Source: an uncultured Agathobaculum sp. (GTDB lineage Bacteria; Bacillota; Clostridia; Oscillospirales; Butyricicoccaceae). From it: a DNA stretch of 44,979 bases. The notes beneath the pieces were generated by a model. It saw only the letters and a list, made by a program, of their open reading frames with translations, was not told where the DNA came from and did no database searches. The DNA lies in contig NZ_CALWUQ010000008.1 in NCBI RefSeq assembly GCF_944384695.1, positions 1 through 44,979 of the forward strand, given 5' to 3'. Within the stretch, counting starts at the first letter, position 1, and each line of letters opens with the position of its first letter. Position numbers and translations under genes: made by a program. Of the stretch, positions 38,902 through 44,979 are shown one piece after another.

Positions 38902-40227
38902 TTATGCTGCGCCGCCTGCCATATAGCCCCGTTTTGCCCAATCATAGGTATTATATGCCGTAAACAGGTCGCGCTCTGCCGTATTCACCGCATCCTGCTT
39001 GGCAGCCAGGTCGTCCTGCGCCGTCAGGTAGTCCAGCTGCGAAATCATGCCGCGTTCATATTGCAGCGCATCCACATCAAAATTCTTCTTCTCCGTATCA
39101 TATGCGGCTTTGGCTTCGTCCAGCAGACGTTTTTTGTCCTGCACATCCAGATAAAGCTGCCGGAAGGTATTTTCGGCGCTTTCCTCGGCATATTCCAGAT
39201 CGAGTTTTGCTGCCTCATAGGCGTCTACAGTTGACGTTTCGCCCTCTTCGTACTGATTCGACGCCTCGCGCGCCTTCTCCTGCGCGGACCAGATGGAATA
39301 GCTGTTGTCCAGCGCTTCCTCGAGGTCCGCTTCATAATCCATATCCGATAGCTGTGCATCGGTCACGGTCGGCAGCGTGGTCGGCTTGACCGTGGTCGCA
39401 GCCGTGTTGCCGCACAAAAGCGACAGCTGGTTTTCCGTCGTTTCCTGCATCAGTGTGAGCGTCTCGCGCTGCGCCGCCGTTGTGCGGCGCGTCTGACGCA
39501 GGTTGTCCAGCGTCAGCGGAGCGGCCATCCCGATCTCCACCTGCTTTTCCACCACCGCAATCTGGCGGTCGAGCGCCGCCAGGTTCCGGTCGAGCGTTGC
39601 AATCCCCTCCTTGGTGGTGATGATGCCAATATACGCAGTTTGCGCGCCTACGACAATCTGGTTTGCCGTGTTATCCAGCTGTTTTTTGGTCGTGGCATAG
39701 GTATCTTCGAGCTGGTCTTCGGCCTCTTCCTGCGCTTCATCCAGTCCGTCCAGCATGTTCTGCATCATGACCATTCCGCTTTCCGCCAACGCGCGCAGCT
39801 CGGTCGCCATGGCTATCTGTGCCTTCACGGTCGAATCCTGCGCCTCACCCAGCGCATTGATAAAATCGTTATAGGCATCGTATTCCGCTTTGTACTGGTT
39901 ATACTGGGTCTGATACTGAAACTCCTGCTGCAGAAACTGTGCGTCAAGATTGGTATTCTGGATGCTTGCCAGCGTTTTCTGAAAGCCCTGAATGGTCTGG
40001 TTGTTTGCCCGGACGGTCTTTTCCAACCCGACGAAGCCTATCGACTGCTCATCCTGCACCGGCGGCGCCGCGTTGACCCCATCGCGCCCCAGCACCTCCT
40101 GCGCTGTGGAAACTGTCGCCCACACGCCGACCCCCGCCACGTCCAGCGCGGTCACCGCGCCGGCCGGCACGACCATCAGCATGCACAGCGCCCCGGCCAG
40201 CAACGCGCCTAATCGTATCCGTTTCAT
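38902..40227 (-). CDS. TolC-family protein
   Basis: This 441-residue protein has a signal peptide (residues 1-24, MKRIRLGALLAGALCMLMVVPAGA). It is otherwise long coiled coils with Gln, Ala, Asp and Tyr-rich heptads. Two TolC-like repeats are visible; typical stretches are ALDRQIAVVEKQVEIGMAAPLTLDNLRQT and EKKNFDVDALQYERGMISQLDYLTAQDDLAAKQDAV. In Gram-negatives TolC is the outer-membrane exit duct. This organism appears to be monoderm, so the protein may form a wall-spanning tube or a different partner. The ATG at 40227 fits the signal peptide. It lies 28 bases after the LacI-type gene. Confidence 0.85.
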   Translation of the reverse strand: MKRIRLGALLAGALCMLMVVPAGAVTALDVAGVGVWATVSTAQEVLGRDGVNAAPPVQDEQSIGFVGLEKTVRANNQTIQGFQKTLASIQNTNLDAQFLQQEFQYQTQYNQYKAEYDAYNDFINALGEAQDSTVKAQIAMATELRALAESGMVMMQNMLDGLDEAQEEAEDQLEDTYATTKKQLDNTANQIVVGAQTAYIGIITTKEGIATLDRNLAALDRQIAVVEKQVEIGMAAPLTLDNLRQTRRTTAAQRETLTLMQETTENQLSLLCGNTAATTVKPTTLPTVTDAQLSDMDYEADLEEALDNSYSIWSAQEKAREASNQYEEGETSTVDAYEAAKLDLEYAEESAENTFRQLYLDVQDKKRLLDEAKAAYDTEKKNFDVDALQYERGMISQLDYLTAQDDLAAKQDAVNTAERDLFTAYNTYDWAKRGYMAGGAA

Positions 40228-40255
40228 CTGCTTTGTAATCGTCTCCTCCCGCTGC

Positions 40256-41278
40256 TCAAAGCAGCTCGCGTGTGATGATACTTGTATGGATATATTCAAT
40301 CTCCTGCCGCGGCAGCTCCCCCGTGCGCAGGGTATGGGCAAGCACCTCAATTGCCCGCGTCGTCTGCGCGGAAAAATCCTGATCGATGATAAAATCCAGC
40401 CGGCCATCCTCCAAATACTGCCGTGCGTGGGGCGTCAGGTCATGGCAAACCACATGCACCTTACGCGCGGGTTTGGCACGCTCCAGCGCATCCATACAGC
40501 CGCGCACGGACTCATTTGCCATATAGATGCCGCGCAGGCGCGGATTCTGCCGCAAATTTTGCAGCACGCCGTCATAGGTCAGCTCATACTGCTCCACGCT
40601 TTCAATCACGTGCGCATTCACATTACCGCCGAAAATCTCATAAAGCCGGTCCAGAAAGCCGCGCACACGCAGGCCATGCGCCGTAAACTCGCGGTTTCCC
40701 GTCACCACCAGCACCTCTGCGCCCGATATGTACGGTGCAAGCAGGCCTGCGGCCACCCGTCCGGACTTGACCATATCCTGTCCGATATGGTACAGGCGGC
40801 GGCTTTGCCGCACGTCGGAATCGCAGGTCACCACCTGCACGCCCGCCGTCACCAATCGGTCAATCTCCTCGCTCACCGCAAGCGTGTCCGGCGCGGTCAG
40901 GATGAGGCCGTCAATCCCGCGTCCCTCCAACCGCTCAATCGCCTCAAAATACGAGCGATGGGAGCGGTTTTTCAGCTCTTCCACCAATACGTTTACGTCG
41001 TTCAGGCCGCGGTTATGCACTGCCACGCGAATCCCTTCCCGCATGCGGCGGATGAAAAACGCATCCCAGCTCGGCAAAATCACACCGATGCGGTAAGCGC
41101 CCCGCCCCACGCGCGCCGCCTGCCGCTGCGCCGGTGTCTTATAGCCGTATTCGTTAATCATTTTTTGCACGCGCTCCCGCACCTCGGGCGCAACATTCGG
41201 GCGTCCGTTCACCACCCGGTCGACCGTGCCGCGCGAAACGCCGCATTGCTCCGCTATCCACTGTGCAGTTACTTTCAT
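40256..41278 (-). CDS. LacI-family transcriptional regulator
   Basis: This 340-residue regulator has the LacI helix-turn-helix at residues 4-25 (AQWIAEQCGVSRGTVDRVVNGRPNVAPEVRERV) and a periplasmic-binding-protein-like sugar-sensing domain (YRIGVILPSWDAFFIRRMREGIRVA to the end). The hinge lies near residues 45-60. The ATG at 41278 follows AAAGGGGAA; the longer open frame is upstream of the site. The gene is divergent from iolG, and downstream of it on the same strand is the efflux operon. The regulator could control either. The inducer is not known; an inositol-like sugar is plausible from context. Confidence 0.9.
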   Translation of the reverse strand: MKVTAQWIAEQCGVSRGTVDRVVNGRPNVAPEVRERVQKMINEYGYKTPAQRQAARVGRGAYRIGVILPSWDAFFIRRMREGIRVAVHNRGLNDVNVLVEELKNRSHRSYFEAIERLEGRGIDGLILTAPDTLAVSEEIDRLVTAGVQVVTCDSDVRQSRRLYHIGQDMVKSGRVAAGLLAPYISGAEVLVVTGNREFTAHGLRVRGFLDRLYEIFGGNVNAHVIESVEQYELTYDGVLQNLRQNPRLRGIYMANESVRGCMDALERAKPARKVHVVCHDLTPHARQYLEDGRLDFIIDQDFSAQTTRAIEVLAHTLRTGELPRQEIEYIHTSIITRELL

Positions 41279-41333
41279 CAACCGATTCCCCTTTACCTGT
41301 GCTATTGCAGCGGGCAGTCTGCAACATATAGCT

Positions 41334-41362
41334 ATTTTATCATAGTAGCTTTCGTGGTACAA
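41334..41362 (-). promoter_or_regulatory. Sigma-A promoter of the LacI-type regulator gene
   Basis: On the minus strand TTGTAC and TAAAAT are separated by 17 bases, about 55 bases before the start. The CTGTGCATT arm at 41369-41377 lies just upstream. Confidence 0.55.
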
Positions 41363-41368
41363 GCGATT

Positions 41369-41439
41369 CTGTGCATTTTGCATACTTTCCCCGCCAAAGC
41401 CCCTTTCCCGTGCATTTTCTTTTTACGCACAATGCACAG
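41369..41439. promoter_or_regulatory. Candidate operator arms in the lacI-iolG intergenic region
   Basis: The 316-base gap between the regulator and iolG holds two promoters and a pair of inverted 9-mers. CTGTGCATT (41369-41377) and AATGCACAG (41431-41439) are perfect complements 53 bases apart, with a further GTGCATTTT at 41410-41418. Repeated TGCAT/ATGCA half-sites near both promoters fit a LacI-type operator with looping. The link is inferred. Confidence 0.4.
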
Positions 41440-41532
41440 TCTTTTTGCACGCTCCGCAGCACGCTTGCGCCGCCATTTTCCACCAATCACGCTTTTCAAA
41501 ATTGGGCGGTGCGCCGAAATTCAAGACATGCT

Positions 41533-41561
41533 CTTGATGCTCCTGTTCAAGTGGTCTATAA
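41533..41561 (+). promoter_or_regulatory. Sigma-A promoter of iolG
   Basis: TTGATG and a perfect TATAAT are separated by 17 bases on the plus strand, about 33 bases before the iolG start. Confidence 0.65.
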
Positions 41562-41594
41562 TAAAATTACCTTATTGAAAAGGAGAGATTTGAA

Positions 41595-42620
41595 ATGGGC
41601 ATTTTGAAAATCGGCGTAGTTGGCTGCGGCCGTATTGGCAAGCTGCACATCAACAACTTGATTAACAGCGTACCGGGCGTACAGGTCGTGGCTGCGGCAG
41701 ATCCGATGCTGGATAAGTCCGGCGCACGTGAGTGGCTGGCAGAGCGCAAAATCACCAACGTTTCCACCGACTTCATGGACGTTATCAACAATCCTGAGGT
41801 AGACGTTGTATTTGTTTGCTCGTCCACCGATACGCACTGCGACGTTTCCATGGCGGCTGTCAACGCCGGCAAGCACGTATTCTGCGAGAAGCCGATTGAC
41901 TATGATATCGAGAAGATTAAGAAGCTGCTCGCACTGGTTGAAGAGAAGGGCGTTAAGTTCCAGGTTGGCTTCAACCGTCGCTTTGACCACAACCACAAGG
42001 CAGTCGCTGACGCTGTCAAGGACGGCACGATTGGCGATCCGCACATCGTTATCGTTTCTTCCCGTGACCCGGAGCCGCCCCCGGCTTCCTATGTTGCGGT
42101 TTCCGGCGGTATCTTCTACGACATGATGATCCACGACTTCGACATGGTGCGCTACGTCACCGGTTCCGAGGCTGTTGAGATTTCCGCTGTCGGCTCCTGC
42201 CTGGTAAACCCGAACCTGCAGGAAGAGTCCGGTATCCCGGACGTTGACACCGCTGTTGTCACCATGAAGATGGCAAACGGCTGCATCGCGGTCATCAACA
42301 ACTCCCGTCAGGCTGTTTACGGCTATGACCAGCGCGTTGAAGCGTTTGGCTCCAAGGGTATGGCTTCCGATGCCAACGACCTGCTCAACACCACGACCGT
42401 TATGACCAAGGACGGCGCTCGCTCCGAGAAGCCGCTGTGGTTCTTCCTCGAGCGCTACAATCAGGCGTTCATCGATCAGGTTATCGCGTTTGTTGATGCA
42501 ATCAACAACGACAAGCCGGTTCCGGTTGGCGCTGTTGACGGCCTGCGTCCGGTTCTGATGGCAAAGGCTGCTACCGAGTCCTGCCGCAACGGCGGTGTTT
42601 ACGTAAAGGTCGAGGAGTAA
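41595..42620 (+). CDS. iolG: Inositol 2-dehydrogenase / Gfo-Idh-MocA oxidoreductase
   Basis: This 341-residue protein oxidises myo-inositol (or a related polyol) with NAD, the first step of inositol breakdown. The N-terminal Rossmann motif is GVVGCGRIGKLH. The family EKP signature appears in FCEKPIDYD with the catalytic Lys, and the active-site Asp and His lie in GIFYDMMIHDFDMVRY. IolG is the closest recognisable member, but other sugar dehydrogenases of the family cannot be excluded. The start follows AGGAGAG. Codon choice (GTT, GCT, CGT, AAG) is unlike its GC3-rich neighbours and looks optimised for high expression. No other iol gene is in view. Confidence 0.85.
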   Translation: MGILKIGVVGCGRIGKLHINNLINSVPGVQVVAAADPMLDKSGAREWLAERKITNVSTDFMDVINNPEVDVVFVCSSTDTHCDVSMAAVNAGKHVFCEKPIDYDIEKIKKLLALVEEKGVKFQVGFNRRFDHNHKAVADAVKDGTIGDPHIVIVSSRDPEPPPASYVAVSGGIFYDMMIHDFDMVRYVTGSEAVEISAVGSCLVNPNLQEESGIPDVDTAVVTMKMANGCIAVINNSRQAVYGYDQRVEAFGSKGMASDANDLLNTTTVMTKDGARSEKPLWFFLERYNQAFIDQVIAFVDAINNDKPVPVGAVDGLRPVLMAKAATESCRNGGVYVKVEE

Positions 42621-42653
42621 TCCTTTCCCTTTGGAACACAAAGCGACATAACA

Positions 42654-42682
42654 AATCCCCTCAGGCATTGCCTGAGGGGATT
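42654..42682 (+). terminator. Terminator after iolG
   Basis: AATCCCCTCAGGC and GCCTGAGGGGATT pair over 13 bp with a 3-base loop, followed by TTCTCT on the plus strand. Confidence 0.75.
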
Positions 42683-42722
42683 TTCTCTGCCATCGCGCCG
42701 CAAGGCGCGCATAAAAACGACT

Positions 42723-43676
42723 TTAGTTAAAATAAACCAGTTCTTCCTCCGGCTTTTCCGCCGGGATGACCTCGGAAGCGTGCAGCACCGGGCCTTCGCC
42801 GCGGTACTGCGGCAGCGTCTCGACCGTGATGGAGGCGGTCACGCGCACCCAGTCCCGCTGTTTGAGATCCTTCGCACCCGGCCAGCGGCAGAGGAAGCCC
42901 AGAAAGCTGATGTCCTCCGCGCAGCAGACCATGCCGAAGCGTCCCGGCACAAACGAACCGGCCGGCACGTTGTTGCCGACATAGACCTGCGCCAGAAAGC
43001 GCACCGTCTTGCCGTCGTACTTGCCCGGGTCGCCCATCGCGTCAATATACCACAGGCCGTAATCCGCAGGTGCGATGTCGATGATATCCGCGTCCACATC
43101 GAACGGCAGCGGCATGTTGCGCGCATAATCCTCCGAATTGCCGTCCACATCGTCCAGATAGATGGTCGCACGCGGGTTCATCGCGCGGATGTTCTTTTGG
43201 TAGAGCATCTCTTTGAGCGCGTCCGTGCAGCGGTTGAACACCACCAAATCAGCAGTCGTGATATGCTCGAACATCATCGGCCCCATATTGTTGGAATACA
43301 GCTCAAAAGTGGATGCATCCACAGTCGTGACAATCTGGTACAGCTCCCACCGCGCGGGAAACGCAGCAATCAGGTCGTCCAGCTTCCACATGCCATTGTA
43401 TTCAATGATAATGCGGTCCGGATCGAACTTCTGCTCTACCCGCTTGAGCCGGTTGGGCGTTAACTCCGAAGCTGACTCGATTGGCACGAGCGCCGTACCC
43501 AAGTGCAGCAGCTCACGCTCGTCATATTCCTCGAGACCCTCTTCGCACATCAAAAGCGCCGTGCGCTCATTCTCCGTAAAATTCGGGTCCGCGAGGATTT
43601 CCTTGATAAACTGCGTCTTACCGCTTTCCAGAAAGCCGGTAAATACATAGACCGGAATCGGTTCCCGATTTGGCAT
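42723..43676 (-). CDS. COG0523/CobW-type GTPase paralog without CxCC motif
   Basis: This 317-residue GTPase has a CobW-like fold with P-loop GFLESGKTQ (residues 14-22); the Walker B-type segment is probably DPDRIIIEYNGMW. The metal-binding CxCC motif that COG0523 proteins carry near residue 60 is absent; the region reads LLMCEEGLEEYDE. The C-terminal part (after about residue 215) contains RFGMVCCAEDISFLGFLCRW, which resembles the DUF1980/YcgQ domain found beside zinc-linked COG0523 genes. It lies 13 bases after the canonical COG0523 gene and is probably cotranscribed. A metal-handling role is inferred. Confidence 0.8.
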   Translation of the reverse strand: MPNREPIPVYVFTGFLESGKTQFIKEILADPNFTENERTALLMCEEGLEEYDERELLHLGTALVPIESASELTPNRLKRVEQKFDPDRIIIEYNGMWKLDDLIAAFPARWELYQIVTTVDASTFELYSNNMGPMMFEHITTADLVVFNRCTDALKEMLYQKNIRAMNPRATIYLDDVDGNSEDYARNMPLPFDVDADIIDIAPADYGLWYIDAMGDPGKYDGKTVRFLAQVYVGNNVPAGSFVPGRFGMVCCAEDISFLGFLCRWPGAKDLKQRDWVRVTASITVETLPQYRGEGPVLHASEVIPAEKPEEELVYFN

Positions 43677-43689
43677 ACCGTTTTCCTCC

Positions 43690-44793
43690 TTAGGCTACGC
43701 CGAACAGGTCAGCAATGCGTTCTTCGTCCAGCTCCGCACCGATGACACACAGACGGCCGGTATAATCCGCCGCACCGCGGCGAATCTCAGGCGCACCGGG
43801 CACGTAATCAAAGTGCAGCCACTCGCCGCCGTCCGCTGCGGGCACAATCCCCTTCGCGCGCAGCACCGTGCCGAGCGATGGGTCGCCCAGTGCGGTCAGC
43901 GCATGGTTCAGTTCCTCTTCGGTGTACTTGTGCGGCGTCTCCACACCCCAAGAGGTGAACACCTCATCCGCGTCATGGTCATGACCGCAGCCGCAATGGT
44001 CGTGGTGATGATGGTGCTCATGGTCGTGGTCATGGCAGCCACAGGTGCAGTCCGGGCCATGGTCATGATGATGTTCATGGTCATGTTCGTGCTCGTGTTC
44101 ATGCGCATGATCGTGATGATGCTCGTGCTCATGGTCGTGATGGTGGTGATGCTCATGCGGCGGCTCCTGCGCGATTTCGTCAAGCACCTCCTGTACCAAA
44201 TCGCGGCTGCCCTCCATCGTCTGGAGCAGCTGCGTGCCAGTCAGTTCCTTCCACGGTGTGGTCACGATGCGCGCATGCGCATTCAGCCCACGCAGCAGGC
44301 CAACCACCTCGTCCAGCCGCTTTGCCGGGCACTCTGCCGTGCGGGACAGCAGGATTGCGCCCGCGTGCGCCACCTGATTTTCAAAGAACTCACCGAAGTT
44401 CTTCAGGTACATTTTGGCTTTGAGCGCGTCAACCACCGTAACAAACGAATTGAGCTGCACATCCAAATGCGCATTCTGCACCGCGCCGATGACGTCGGAC
44501 AGCTTGCCCACACCGGACGGCTCAATCAGGATGCGGTCGGGGTGGTACTGCTCCACCACATCGTGCAGCGCCTTGCCGAAGTCGCCCACCAGCGAGCAGC
44601 AGATGCAGCCCGCGTTCATTTCATTTACCACGATGCCGGAATCCTTGAGGAACCCGCCGTCAATGCCGATTTCACCAAATTCATTTTCAATCAGCACGAC
44701 TTGTTCGCCTTTCAGGGCGTCCGCCAGCAGCCGCTTGATCAGCGTGGTCTTGCCGGCGCCCAGAAAACCCGAAATAATATCAATTTTCGTCAT
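43690..44793 (-). CDS. COG0523 (CobW/ZNG1-type) metallochaperone GTPase with His-rich insert
   Basis: This 367-residue protein is a canonical COG0523 GTPase: Walker A GFLGAGKT (residues 9-16), the metal motif GCICCS (C63, C65, C66), and DRILIEPSGVGK. A very His-rich insert, with over 40 His alternating with Asp and Glu and several Cys (CTCGCH, CGCG), lies at about residues 210-280. The CobW C-terminal domain (residues 285-365) follows. Such inserts bind zinc, nickel or cobalt. The protein probably delivers metal to a target enzyme. No Zur-like palindrome was seen upstream. Confidence 0.9.
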   Translation of the reverse strand: MTKIDIISGFLGAGKTTLIKRLLADALKGEQVVLIENEFGEIGIDGGFLKDSGIVVNEMNAGCICCSLVGDFGKALHDVVEQYHPDRILIEPSGVGKLSDVIGAVQNAHLDVQLNSFVTVVDALKAKMYLKNFGEFFENQVAHAGAILLSRTAECPAKRLDEVVGLLRGLNAHARIVTTPWKELTGTQLLQTMEGSRDLVQEVLDEIAQEPPHEHHHHHDHEHEHHHDHAHEHEHEHDHEHHHDHGPDCTCGCHDHDHEHHHHHDHCGCGHDHDADEVFTSWGVETPHKYTEEELNHALTALGDPSLGTVLRAKGIVPAADGGEWLHFDYVPGAPEIRRGAADYTGRLCVIGAELDEERIADLFGVA

Positions 44794-44833
44794 TTGTTTC
44801 GCCTCATTTTGAATTTTAATTCCAGATAGAAAT

Positions 44834-44839
44834 AGTATA
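44834..44839 (-). promoter_or_regulatory. Extended -10 promoter of the COG0523 operon
   Basis: On the minus strand TGG precedes TATACT, an extended -10. The -35 is poor (CTTTCC at 18 bases). It lies about 40 bases before the start. Confidence 0.5.
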
Positions 44840-44903
44840 CCACGTTTTCCGCAAAAAGGAAAGTTTTTCGGTTAGCTTCCGCTAATCCTTTTCGCCGGAC
44901 AGA

Positions 44904-44946
44904 AAAAGGGCGCGTTGCAGAAATGAAATCTGCAGCGCGCCCTTTT
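44904..44946 (-). terminator. Terminator of a gene beyond the right edge
   Basis: AAAAGGGCGCGTTGCAGA pairs with TCTGCAGCGCGCCCTTTT with one wobble over 18 bp and a 7-base loop. On the minus strand TTTTTCTG follows, so it probably ends a minus-strand gene outside the window. Confidence 0.75.
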
Positions 44947-44979
44947 ATGCGCCGTCCAAAGGAGTATGTAGCCGATAGG

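Noticed and set aside
44801..44832. Zur operator upstream of the COG0523 genes
   Set aside because: The only palindrome (GAATTTTAATTC) lies at the ribosome-binding site and does not resemble a Zur box.

Overview
The window reads as one contiguous chromosomal stretch from a G+C-rich, spore-forming, Gram-positive member of the Clostridia, most likely Oscillospirales (Oscillospiraceae/Butyricicoccaceae-like). The signs are the yicC-remA-gmk-rpoZ cluster, cdaA-ybbR, a dnaD plus DnaC/DnaI-like pair, prs-glmU, spoIID-spoIIQ, a Bacillus-type LexA box, and clean SD/sigma-A signals. The taxonomy is inferred from gene content, not from a search. I saw no rRNA, tRNA, IS element, phage module or CRISPR array.

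Layout. 1-4300 (minus): DUF5685, J-domain and small membrane proteins, then yicC-remA-gmk-rpoZ; an ATG at 3..1 starts a further gene off the left edge. 4300-10220 (minus): RseC-like protein, COG2509 flavoprotein, ybbR/cdaR-cdaA (c-di-AMP synthesis), and a class V aminotransferase with a DUF3343 Se/S-carrier-like protein. 10220-11425 (plus): AAA+ ATPase (DUF815-like). 11600-15360 (minus): OmpR-family response regulator, histidine kinase and HtrA protease. 15500-25040: trmO, DUF4914 (PEPCK/HPrK-like P-loop), two metallophosphoesterases, prs, a GlmU with a degenerate N-terminal half, YczE/YitT, NifX-like and Mrp. 25044-25823 has no protein gene but holds three tandem related small RNAs. 25824-30590: DnaC/DnaI-like, DnaD, pnp and rpsO with structured leaders. 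30600-34330: a plus-strand sRNA candidate, an SOS-box operon of two small genes, spoIID, spoIIQ and a lipoprotein. 34456-41280: RND pump, adaptor, TolC-family protein and LacI-type regulator. 41595-44793: iolG and two COG0523 GTPases.

The most interesting system joins two distant parts of the window. The htrA promoter and each of the three sRNA promoters carry three TTCAMA-like hexamers at an exact 11-bp period, followed by exactly 20 bp and then a -10 box. Eleven-bp direct repeats are the usual target geometry of OmpR/PhoB-family regulators, and the only such regulator in view is encoded immediately upstream of htrA. Each predicted sRNA has two C-rich motifs, one being the octamer UUUCCCCC in the loop of a terminator-like hairpin whose stem sequence differs among copies. 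The arrangement resembles the streptococcal CiaRH-HtrA-csRNA circuit, here in a clostridial genome.

Other notable signals are a sigma-F promoter and an SD-sequestering hairpin between spoIID and spoIIQ, a perfect LexA box over a sigma-like gene pair, a three-way-junction rpsO leader, a long stem-loop in the pnp leader, and a multi-hairpin element shared by the htrA and pnp 3' regions.
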